From Alphaproteobacteria bacterium (GTDB lineage: Bacteria; Pseudomonadota; Alphaproteobacteria; Rs-D84), in NCBI GenBank assembly GCA_017383325.1, contig JAFNYG010000028.1, forward strand, positions 1-5,939: a DNA stretch of 5,939 nt, given 5' to 3'. Below the pieces are notes generated by a model. It made no database searches, had not been told where the DNA came from, and saw nothing but the letters and a program-made list of their open reading frames with translations. The first letter of the stretch is position 1; every line of letters begins with the position of its first letter. Made by a program: the position numbers and the translations under genes. Positions 1 through 5,758 of the stretch are shown here, piece by piece.

Positions 1-227
1 ACAGAGCATTTAGAGAAATATGTAAAGAAATGGGTGCAGCTTATGTTGTGAGTGAAATGGTAAGCTCAAATGGTGTTTCTTATAAAAACGAGCGTTCAAC
101 AGAGCTTATGGAAATTTCAGAGGTTGAACACGGACAAATTTTTGGAGGGTGGATGAGCCGTAATGAACCGGGCTTGAATCCATTGCAGCATCCTGATTAT
201 GATGTGTGGTTGGTTCAGTGTAAATAA
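1..227 (+). CDS. Truncated DusB-like tRNA-dihydrouridine synthase, N-terminal part with aberrant tail (5' end off the window)
   Basis: The frame is open from the left edge (first whole codon at base 3) and ends at TAA 225-227. The first roughly 45 residues read like the N-terminal FMN-barrel segment of DusB/NifR3 enzymes, which reduce uridine to dihydrouridine in tRNA. Visible pieces are RAFREICKEMGAAYVVSEM, then VSSNG, an ERSTELMEIS stretch and EVEH..QIFGG. In the family this reaches only about residue 75 of roughly 320. Here the segment between EVEH and QIFGG looks about three or four residues short. After QIFGG the protein diverges into a 25-residue tail (from WMSRNEPG to a YDVWLVQCK end) that I cannot match to Dus, and then stops. 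The FMN- and tRNA-binding remainder, including the catalytic Cys, is absent in all forward frames downstream. I infer a decayed or chimeric remnant, probably non-functional as a synthase. The real start lies outside the window. Confidence 0.6.
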   Translation, partial: RAFREICKEMGAAYVVSEMVSSNGVSYKNERSTELMEISEVEHGQIFGGWMSRNEPGLNPLQHPDYDVWLVQCK

Positions 228-637
228 TGAGGTTGATTGGTGCCATGAAAATAAAAAATATGACGGGATATATGCTGGGAAATAACCATAGAAAATACAG
301 TATTGGTGAGGCATGGGCGAATTATGATTCACGTGTTTGGGTGTGTCCATCGGCGGACAAGGCCAGACAAATATTACAAAAATCCCAAGCAAATACATTG
401 GATCCGTGTTGTGTTTGGACAACAATATATCAGGTGTCTGCACGTGATATTGTTTGTGAAAAAAGCTCTGGGGGATTGTGGTATACATGTATGCCAACAA
501 AAATCTTTGTTGAACGAATTGTATATGTGCAGGATGAACACGATATTGCAGAAACACAATTGATACAAAATGCAAAAAAACAATACGGTAGATTTGCACG
601 TTTTATGTTAAGTTTGGATAAGGAGGATGAGAGATGA
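227..637 (+). CDS. Hypothetical protein, 136 aa, unrecognised
   Basis: I do not recognise this protein. The ATG at 227 shares a base with the upstream TAA (TAATG overlap), which suggests translational coupling. An in-frame ATG at 245, after GAGG at 229-232, is an alternative start giving a 130-aa protein beginning MKIKNMTGYML. There is no signal peptide or membrane segment, so it is probably cytoplasmic. It is rich in aromatic residues and has several Cys. The middle has an alternating strand-like pattern (VWTTIYQVSARDIVCE, then YTCMPTKIFVERIVYV), and the C-terminus is a charged helix ending in DKEDER. The layout (short Tyr/Gly start, a V-A-x-D-I-V strand, a late KIFVERIV strand) faintly recalls small phage-type DUF7666-like proteins, but this is a weak impression. 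The frame is credible because it ends in an ATGA overlap with the next gene and has codon use like its neighbours. Confidence 0.72.
   Translation: MRLIGAMKIKNMTGYMLGNNHRKYSIGEAWANYDSRVWVCPSADKARQILQKSQANTLDPCCVWTTIYQVSARDIVCEKSSGGLWYTCMPTKIFVERIVYVQDEHDIAETQLIQNAKKQYGRFARFMLSLDKEDER
620..626 (+). promoter_or_regulatory. Strong Shine-Dalgarno site for the 101-aa membrane protein
   Basis: AAGGAGG lies 7 bases before the ATG at 634, inside the last codons of the preceding gene. It is the best anti-16S match in the window and firmly fixes the start of the gene at 634. The neighbouring genes at 227, 1627, 2779 and 4537 have no comparable site. Confidence 0.85.
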
Positions 638-939
638 GATTTATAAAAAAATATTTTAAAATCTTTGTTGGCATTGCTGTAATCGTCTTGGTTTTAGCGA
701 TTTTCTTTTTTGCCCAACGAAGCGCTACACTGGAGACGGGGGTGCTAAAGGACTGGCGGGCAGCTTCGATTGAGCGCCGTGTGTCTGCGGTACAAATTAT
801 GACAGGCACAGATGGAAATTTAGATTTGCTGGTGGCGTGTGTTGATAAAATGTCCACCCTGCCCGACAGTGGCGAAATGGCAATCCGTGACGCGGTGTCG
901 CTGTGTCGCACCGGTATTCAGATGAAAGAAAACCTGTAA
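634..939 (+). CDS. Small single-pass inner-membrane protein, 101 aa, unknown function
   Basis: The start is set by a near-perfect Shine-Dalgarno and an ATGA overlap with the stop of the upstream gene. The N-terminus (MRFIKKYFK) is basic and is followed by a hydrophobic segment at about residues 9-27 (FVGIAVIVLVLAIFFFA). This predicts one membrane anchor with the N-terminus inside and a soluble domain of about 70 residues in the periplasm. That domain looks helical and carries two cysteines, C69 (LLVACVDKM) and C91 (AVSLCRTGI), which could form a disulfide if exported. The segment could instead be an uncleaved signal anchor. I know no named family. It sits one base upstream of a DUF1460-type lipoprotein gene, so an envelope role is a reasonable guess from context only. 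Confidence 0.78.
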   Translation: MRFIKKYFKIFVGIAVIVLVLAIFFFAQRSATLETGVLKDWRAASIERRVSAVQIMTGTDGNLDLLVACVDKMSTLPDSGEMAIRDAVSLCRTGIQMKENL

Positions 940-940
940 G

Positions 941-1630
941 ATGTGGCGGAGACTGCTTGTATTGTTGATTTTGGCTGGATGTACCAATTGTACCCAAATG
1001 TATCCAGGACAACAATTTGTTGGGGCGCGGTATTTAAATTCGCCACTGGGCGAAAATGTGCCGCCAGATGCAGATCCACTGATAAGATTTGACGCATTCG
1101 ATTGTACAACATTTGTTGAAACAGTGTTGGCAGATGCTGATCTGAATCGACTGAACCGTATAAGATATAAAGATGGTGCTGTCGACTTTTTATCGCGCAA
1201 TCATTTTATCGAATCTGATTGGATGAACAACAATTCGGATGTCGTCGAAAATGTTAGTTCACAATACGCAACAACAAAAATTCACAGTGTGACAATTGAT
1301 AAACAAAATTGGTTTCAGGTCGTGTACGGGATAGATATTGTGGCCGAACCGCAACGGATAGACATTGAATACATTCCATATAAATATGCACAAGATATTC
1401 AAATAACAAAAACTTTGGTCGTGTTGTTTGTTGCTGACAACCCAAAATTTCGTGATACAATAGGGACTGATTTGGCCATTGTGCATATGGGGTTGTGGTT
1501 GCCAAACGGTATGCTGCGACATGCGTCCAGCACATTTGGCAAAGTTGTAGATGTCAGCATGGATGAATATATCATGCAACGTATGAAAAATGTTAACAAT
1601 CTGGGGATAGTGTTGGTTGAAATAAAATGA
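941..1630 (+). CDS. DUF1460 / N-acetylmuramoyl-L-alanine amidase-like lipoprotein
   Basis: This 229-aa protein begins with a lipoprotein signal: MWRR, a Leu/Val-rich core and the lipobox LAGC, with C14 as the lipidated residue, so it is predicted to be membrane-anchored facing the periplasm. The mature part matches the DUF1460 (amidase-like, papain/NlpC-type cysteine fold) pattern. FDCTTFVETVLA has presumed nucleophile C55. RIRYKDGAVDFLSRNHFIESDWMNNN spans about residues 73-98 and resembles the family's RY+dG..dy.sR.Hy...W...N block. AIVHMGLWL carries the likely catalytic H182. RHASSTFGKVVDVSMDEY (193-210) and LGIVLVEI close the domain. Family members act on peptidoglycan-derived amide bonds; the exact substrate here is unknown. 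The start at 941 is one base after the upstream stop, with only a weak purine-rich ribosome site, implying coupling. The 3' end overlaps tsaD by 4 bases (ATGA). Confidence 0.85.
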   Translation: MWRRLLVLLILAGCTNCTQMYPGQQFVGARYLNSPLGENVPPDADPLIRFDAFDCTTFVETVLADADLNRLNRIRYKDGAVDFLSRNHFIESDWMNNNSDVVENVSSQYATTKIHSVTIDKQNWFQVVYGIDIVAEPQRIDIEYIPYKYAQDIQITKTLVVLFVADNPKFRDTIGTDLAIVHMGLWLPNGMLRHASSTFGKVVDVSMDEYIMQRMKNVNNLGIVLVEIK

Positions 1631-2748
1631 ATGATGAAAAATTAATTTTTATGGATATGGGCGGCCTGGATGGGGAACGACACAGCCAGCGTCCTGTGTT
1701 GTGTCTGGGGATTGAATCGTCGTGCGATGAAACGTCTGCAGCCATTGTAGACAGTGATAAAAATATATTGGCGCATATTATTTATTCACAAATTCCAGAA
1801 CATCAAAAATATGGTGGCGTTGTGCCAGAATTGGCGGCCCGCGCCCATATCATGGTAATTGACGACGTTATAAAGCACGCACTGGATAAAGCAAAAAAAA
1901 CAATAGACGATATTGACGTAATTGCGGCAACCGCGGGTCCAGGATTGATTGGTGGTGTTTTGGTCGGTTGGATGGCCGCCACTGGGATTGCACAAACACA
2001 GGGCAAGCCATTGGTTGCGGTAAATCATTTAGAGGGGCATGCATTGGTGCCACGATTGTGCGCGACAACCGCAAGTGGAAATATGGATAATTTATCGGTG
2101 GATTTTCCGTACCTGCTGATGTTGGCGTCTGGGGGACATTGCCAGATATTATTGGTTCGGGGCGTTGGAAAATATGAATTGATCGGACAAACATTGGATG
2201 ACAGTGCCGGCGAAGCGTATGATAAAGTTGCAAAAATGTTGGGACTGGGATATCCGGGTGGGCCAATTGTGGACGCGCGCGCGCAAAATGGCAACCCGAA
2301 CGCGTTCAAATTTCCGCGTCCACTGTGTGATAAACCAGGATGTGATTTTTCGTTTAGTGGGATAAAAACGGCTGCAAGGACGTTCTTGAATCGCGAAAAT
2401 CTGCCACTGTCGGACGAATATATTAATGATTTCTGTGCGTCGTTTCAAATGGCGGTATCAGATTGCATTATTAACCGATTGACAAATGCAATGCAAGATT
2501 CGCGCGTACGGGACGCCGCGCCAAAGACACTGGTTGTTGCAGGTGGCGTTGCAAAAAACAGCGCAATTCGTCACGCGATGGAACAGTTTGCCAATAAAAA
2601 TAATATGGTTTTTGCCGCGCCACCGATGGGGCTGTGTACAGATAATGGCGCAATGATTGCGTGGGCTGGGCTGGAAAATTATATGATTGGCAAGGTTGTA
2701 ACAGAATCTGTTGCGCCAAGACCGCGTTGGCCGCTGACCGAATTGTAA
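1627..2748 (+). CDS. tsaD: tRNA N6-adenosine threonylcarbamoyltransferase TsaD
   Basis: TsaD transfers the threonylcarbamoyl group from threonylcarbamoyl-AMP to A37 of ANN-decoding tRNAs (t6A) in the cytoplasm, together with TsaB and TsaE, neither of which is in this window. Family motifs are complete and in order: LGIESSCDETSAAIV (27-41), YGGVVPELAARAH (62-74), ATAGPGLIGG (101-110), the metal-binding NHLEGH with H134 and H138, LASGGHCQILLV (166-177), DDSAGEAYDKVAKMLGLGYPGG (191-212), DFSFSGIKTA (240-249), VVAGGVAKNSAIR (303-315) and CTDNGAMIAWAG with metal ligand D339. At 373 aa it is longer than the usual roughly 340, owing to about 23 extra residues before VLCLGIESS. The start at 1627 is supported by the ATGA overlap with the lipoprotein gene but has no Shine-Dalgarno. 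In-frame ATGs at 1651 and 1657 are alternatives. The core is intact and should be functional. Confidence 0.97.
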   Translation: MNDEKLIFMDMGGLDGERHSQRPVLCLGIESSCDETSAAIVDSDKNILAHIIYSQIPEHQKYGGVVPELAARAHIMVIDDVIKHALDKAKKTIDDIDVIAATAGPGLIGGVLVGWMAATGIAQTQGKPLVAVNHLEGHALVPRLCATTASGNMDNLSVDFPYLLMLASGGHCQILLVRGVGKYELIGQTLDDSAGEAYDKVAKMLGLGYPGGPIVDARAQNGNPNAFKFPRPLCDKPGCDFSFSGIKTAARTFLNRENLPLSDEYINDFCASFQMAVSDCIINRLTNAMQDSRVRDAAPKTLVVAGGVAKNSAIRHAMEQFANKNNMVFAAPPMGLCTDNGAMIAWAGLENYMIGKVVTESVAPRPRWPLTEL

Positions 2749-2771
2749 AAAAATCTTGGATGTGGTATAAT
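2743..2771 (+). promoter_or_regulatory. Sigma70-type promoter with extended -10, candidate leaderless start
   Basis: A -35 box TTGTAA (2743-2748) and a -10 box TATAAT (2766-2771) are separated by 17 bases. TGG directly before the -10 gives an extended -10 motif (TGn). The -35 overlaps the tsaD stop codon. Transcription would normally begin 5-8 bases after the -10, at about 2776-2779, that is, at or just before the ATG at 2779. This would separate the 2779-5682 gene set from tsaD and give an mRNA with virtually no leader. The match to consensus is seen directly; activity is inferred. Confidence 0.75.
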
Positions 2772-2778
2772 TGTCAGT

Positions 2779-3294
2779 ATGGATAAGCAAAAAGAACAAA
2801 TATTTGAAAACGCAACACGCAATTTAATTCGACAGGTCGAAACGTTAGGACTGTCCCAACGCGAGCGATTGCAGGCAAAGAACTTTGTGTTATTGTTCCG
2901 AGACAGCTTTAAACTGGATGCGGTTAAACATGCGACGTTCGCGCCAGAAATCGGAAATGACTATAAATTGTTTCCATATGATTCATGGGGTTTTTGCAAG
3001 GCATCTAGTACCGCATTTGTAAGCCTGATGAACAATCCGAAACAGTGGCGATTGATGTATATTAGTGAAATATGGTCATATGGACCACACTATTTCATCC
3101 AGCACATCCCGTCAGGCCAGGCATTTGATTTGACATTTGATCAATATTTAACCGATGGAATTGAGGTTCCGTACTATATGGGGCGGGCTGTCAAAATATC
3201 GCAAACATCCCAGGATACGGCGATAAGATTTACGCATGCAATGGGGTTGGATTTTATGCAGATAGTGAAAAATAATAAAAAGTTTAAAGAGTAG
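2779..3294 (+). CDS. Unknown 171-aa protein with a YunG-like Cys-His-Asp arrangement
   Basis: I cannot name this protein. It begins with a charged helical region (1-45), has no signal peptide or membrane segment, and is likely cytoplasmic. The core contains WGFCKASSTAFVSLM with C73 at a helix start, SYGPHYFIQHI with H104 in a strand, and GQAFDLTFDQY with D117. The order and spacing of Cys, His and Asp, with the final F-D-L-T-x-x-Q-Y, resemble the YunG-like and transglutaminase/papain-like folds, in which these residues form a catalytic triad. This is a pattern judgement, and enzymatic activity is inferred. The only plausible start, ATG 2779, has no Shine-Dalgarno and lies 7 bases after a TATAAT box, so translation may be leaderless. 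Six bases separate its stop from xseA, so the two genes are probably cotranscribed. Confidence 0.85.
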   Translation: MDKQKEQIFENATRNLIRQVETLGLSQRERLQAKNFVLLFRDSFKLDAVKHATFAPEIGNDYKLFPYDSWGFCKASSTAFVSLMNNPKQWRLMYISEIWSYGPHYFIQHIPSGQAFDLTFDQYLTDGIEVPYYMGRAVKISQTSQDTAIRFTHAMGLDFMQIVKNNKKFKE

Positions 3295-3300
3295 AGAGTT

Positions 3301-4533
3301 ATGCAAAAACCGGAACCGTTTGTTAATGGCGAAACAATTTTCAGTGTGTCAGATGCGTCTGCGCTGCTGAAAGGTGTTGTAGAAACCGCTTTCCCGCGAA
3401 TAAAAATACGCGGTGAATTGTCACAAATTACACGTGCCACATCGGGACATATGTATATGACAATAAAAGATTCTGGGGCGGCGATTTCTGTGATTGTGTG
3501 GCGTGGGACACCGGTTTCTTTTAAACTGGAAGATGGGATGGAGGTTATCGTTACTGGGCGCTTTACAACATATCCTGCGCGCAGTAACTATCAAATAATT
3601 GTAAGCGAAATTGAAATGGCGGGTGTTGGTGCCATATTGAAAATGCTGGAAGAACGCAAACGAAAACTTGCCGCCGAAGGCCTGTTTGATGAACAGCGTA
3701 AAAAGCCCCTGCCCCGGTTACCGGAAAGGATTGGTGTCGTTACCAGTCCGACGGGCGCAGCATTCCAGGATATTCAAAACAGACTGCGTGAACGTTTCCC
3801 TGTTCAGGTGTTGTTGTATCCTGCGACAGTACAGGGTGCAACCGCAGCCGCCGAGGTTGCCGCAGGCATCGAATACTTTAACCGCATGAAAAATGTCGAT
3901 GTTATTATTGTTGCGCGGGGCGGTGGTTCGCTGGAAGATTTGTTGCCATTTTCAGAAGAAGTTGTTGTTCGCGCAGCAGCGGCCAGTCAAATCCCATTAA
4001 TATCAGGCGTTGGGCATGAACCAGATTGGATGCTGATTGATTTCGCGGCGGATTATCGTGCGCCAACACCAACGGGTGCAGCCGAAGCAGTCGTACCAAC
4101 AAAAATATCACTAATTCAAGAACTGGATAATATGTGGACAAGGTTATCTGGAAACTTTATAACAAGATTGTCAAACGCCAAACAAAGAATTGAATCCGTG
4201 ACCGTTAAAAACCCTAGACAGTTGGTTATGGAACATGCACAAAGACTGGATGACGTTGGGCGCACAATGAACATTATAATAAATGCAAAAATAACAAATG
4301 CGCACCAAAAAATGGATTCCGTTTCAGGGTTCCCATGCATACTGCAAAACCGCATGAATATATTGAATCAATCTGTGCAACATTTGGAACAAATGCTGAA
4401 ATCACTTAGCTATAAAAGCGTTCTGGCACGCGGATACGCAATTGTTCGCGACGAAGCCAATCAGATAGTCAGTACCAGCACAGGAAACAAACCAAAATCA
4501 ATCGAATTCGCAGATGGAATTGTGCATTTATAA
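3301..4533 (+). CDS. xseA: Exodeoxyribonuclease VII large subunit XseA
   Basis: XseA is the catalytic large subunit of exonuclease VII, which degrades single-stranded DNA from both ends and serves in repair; its XseB partner is not in the window. The 410-aa protein has the usual order. The N-terminal OB-fold (about 12-108) includes SVSDASALLKGVVETAFP, IRGEL and SGHMYMTIKD. The linker helix is LEERKRKLAAEGLFDE (about 116-131). The catalytic domain includes GVVTSPTGAAFQDI (145-158), ARGGGSLEDLLPFSEE (205-220, with R206, E212 and D213), SGVGHEPDW with H239 and D242, and RAPTPTGAAE (253-262). A long Gln/Asn-rich coiled-coil-like region (about 265-370) follows, and then the conserved SVLARGYAIVRD end. 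GHEPDW and PTGAAE vary slightly from the common GHETDF and PTAAAE. The length is a little below the typical 440-500. The start at 3301 has only a weak AGAG-type ribosome site. Confidence 0.97.
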   Translation: MQKPEPFVNGETIFSVSDASALLKGVVETAFPRIKIRGELSQITRATSGHMYMTIKDSGAAISVIVWRGTPVSFKLEDGMEVIVTGRFTTYPARSNYQIIVSEIEMAGVGAILKMLEERKRKLAAEGLFDEQRKKPLPRLPERIGVVTSPTGAAFQDIQNRLRERFPVQVLLYPATVQGATAAAEVAAGIEYFNRMKNVDVIIVARGGGSLEDLLPFSEEVVVRAAAASQIPLISGVGHEPDWMLIDFAADYRAPTPTGAAEAVVPTKISLIQELDNMWTRLSGNFITRLSNAKQRIESVTVKNPRQLVMEHAQRLDDVGRTMNIIINAKITNAHQKMDSVSGFPCILQNRMNILNQSVQHLEQMLKSLSYKSVLARGYAIVRDEANQIVSTSTGNKPKSIEFADGIVHL

Positions 4534-4536
4534 AAA

Positions 4537-5682
4537 ATGAAAAGTTATGACGTAATTATTATAGGCGCAGGTGCCGCGGGGCTTAGCGCGGCGGGCGTTT
4601 TGGTAAAACGTGGAAAACGCGTCGCATTGGTCGACATGGGGGCACAGGCGGGACGAAAAGTTATGGCGTCTGGTGGTGGACGATGCAATATCACAAACGC
4701 CGCCGTTAAGCACGACAGATATTTTGGTTGTAATCCAAACTTTGTTCGCAGCGCAATCAGTCGCACAACCCCAGGTGATATAATTGAATGGGCACAATCA
4801 CATGGGATAAAATTGTTCGAAAAAAATCCAGGTCAGTATTTTTGTTCGGGTAGCGCACGCGGGGTTCTGGATGCGCTGATGCGTGATGCGCAGGGCGCAG
4901 AATTTATCTTTAATACCAATGTTTCTGAAATACAAAAACGAGAAAGTGATTTTATTGTAAATGACTGTGTTGCAAAATCTGTAATCATTGCCACAGGGGG
5001 AACATCTTTTGGTGTGTTGGGGGTATCTGATGCGGGGTACAAAATCGCACATAAACTGGGGCATAAAATTATTCCTGTGCGCCCTGCATTGTGTGCGTTG
5101 GCATTTGCAGGTGCGCCATCACATTTGGCGGGCGTGTCGCTGGATGCAGAAATCACAATTAATAAAAGTGTCGTGCGTGATTCTTTGTTGTTTACACACT
5201 TTGGAATTGGTGGACCGGCCGCATATCGTGCCAGCCTGTATGACATTGGCAACGGAATATATTTAAACCTGTTGCCAGGGATGAATGTTTTCGAAAAACT
5301 GCGCGAATTAAAGTGTTCGCACGGTCGAAAAAAATTATCGACAGTTTTATCTGAACTGTTGCCAACAAGTGTTGCAAAATGGATTGCAGATACAGAAATG
5401 CGAAATATCGCAGATATAAAGGATAAAGAGCTGGGGCAAATCGCGGACAAAATAACAAAAATATTTATCCCAGCTCAGAATATAAAATATCACAGCATGG
5501 CCAGTGCAGAGGTCGTTCGTGGCGGTGTTGACACAAATCAAGTGTCATCCAAGACAATGGAGTCCAAGGTGTGCCCTGGCCTGTTTTTTGCAGGAGAAGT
5601 TCTGGATATAGCCGGCGATTTAGGCGGATTTAATTTACATTGGGCGTGGGCCAGCGGACGTGTGGCCGGCGAAAACGCGTAA
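4537..5682 (+). CDS. BaiN/HI0933 (YhiN)-family FAD-dependent oxidoreductase
   Basis: This 381-aa protein is a complete member of the HI0933-like flavoprotein family, variously labelled aminoacetone oxidase-like or BaiN/RdsA; the physiological substrate of most members is unknown. The N-terminal dinucleotide-binding motif is DVIIIGAGAAGLSAAGVL (5-22), with acidic D33 ending the second strand. The family signature GRKVMASGGGRCNITN spans 39-54. IIATGGTSFG (150-159) is the second nucleotide-binding strand, and SLLFTHFGIGGPAAYRAS (216-233) is the family's central block. The C-terminal FAD block runs from SKTMESK through GLFFAGEVLDIAGDLGGFNLHWAWASG (348-374). The family usually has Gln in the NLQWA position, whereas this protein has His (H368). 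It starts three bases after the xseA stop with no Shine-Dalgarno, consistent with coupling to xseA. The alphaproteobacterial-like style of its neighbours gives no clue to substrate. Confidence 0.92.
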   Translation: MKSYDVIIIGAGAAGLSAAGVLVKRGKRVALVDMGAQAGRKVMASGGGRCNITNAAVKHDRYFGCNPNFVRSAISRTTPGDIIEWAQSHGIKLFEKNPGQYFCSGSARGVLDALMRDAQGAEFIFNTNVSEIQKRESDFIVNDCVAKSVIIATGGTSFGVLGVSDAGYKIAHKLGHKIIPVRPALCALAFAGAPSHLAGVSLDAEITINKSVVRDSLLFTHFGIGGPAAYRASLYDIGNGIYLNLLPGMNVFEKLRELKCSHGRKKLSTVLSELLPTSVAKWIADTEMRNIADIKDKELGQIADKITKIFIPAQNIKYHSMASAEVVRGGVDTNQVSSKTMESKVCPGLFFAGEVLDIAGDLGGFNLHWAWASGRVAGENA

Positions 5683-5711
5683 AATAAAATTTGAATCTTT
5701 ACCTATATCTT

Positions 5712-5738
5712 TTGTCATGTGAATAAATGTATTATTAA
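5712..5738 (+). promoter_or_regulatory. Weak candidate promoter for the alpha/beta-hydrolase gene
   Basis: TTGTCA (5712-5717) and TATTAA (5733-5738) are separated by 15 bases, shorter than the ideal 17. If used, it would start RNA near 5745, removing the left arm of the inverted repeat from the transcript. An upstream TAAAAT at 5680-5685 could instead serve as a -10 and keep the hairpin intact, but it has no good -35. Neither is convincing. A promoter somewhere in this 76-base gap is plausible because it is the largest gap in the window. Confidence 0.25.
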
Positions 5739-5744
5739 TGCGAC

Positions 5745-5750
5745 GAAAGG
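5745..5750 (+). promoter_or_regulatory. Shine-Dalgarno site for the alpha/beta hydrolase
   Basis: GAAAGG ends 8 bases before ATG 5759, with a second purine patch (AGGA, 5753-5756) closer in. It fixes the start codon and is the element paired in the inverted repeat described at 5702-5755. Confidence 0.65.
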
Positions 5751-5758
5751 ATAGGAAT

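Larger units (their letters stand above)
5702..5755 (+). repeat. Imperfect inverted repeat / RNA hairpin covering the hydrolase ribosome-binding site
   Basis: The left arm 5702-5716 (CCTATATCTTTTGTC) pairs with the right arm 5742-5755 (GACGAAAGGATAGG). This gives 14 pairs including two G-U wobbles, with a single bulged A at 5707. The 25-base loop contains a smaller 5-bp stem, AATAA at 5722-5726 with TTATT at 5732-5736. The right arm holds the Shine-Dalgarno GAAAGG and ends four bases before the ATG at 5759. No T-run follows the stem, so it is not a plus-strand terminator. A translation-controlling hairpin is inferred; a DNA operator is the alternative. Confidence 0.55.

Noticed and set aside
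117..599. 160-codon open frame on the minus strand
   Set aside because: It is antisense to the coupled 227-637 gene, whose start and stop junctions are coherent with its neighbours; the minus-strand product has an aromatic/His-rich, non-protein-like composition.
3668..3889. 73-codon plus-strand frame inside xseA
   Set aside because: It is out of frame with an intact XseA catalytic domain, has no ribosome site and shows no recognisable sequence.
4833..5450. 205-codon open frame on the minus strand
   Set aside because: It lies entirely within the well-supported flavoprotein gene, resembles no family, and is Ser/Ala/Pro-rich as expected from the antisense of a coding strand.
5611..5670. Two GCCGGC palindromes (5611-5616 and 5665-5670) as a possible terminator or repeat
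   Set aside because: Both fall in conserved codons of the flavoprotein C-terminus, and no T-run follows; chance in a GC-rich stretch is enough.
5683..5758. Intrinsic terminator after the flavoprotein gene
   Set aside because: The only stem (5702-5755) is not followed by a T-run on the plus strand, and the minus-strand flank has only scattered T residues.
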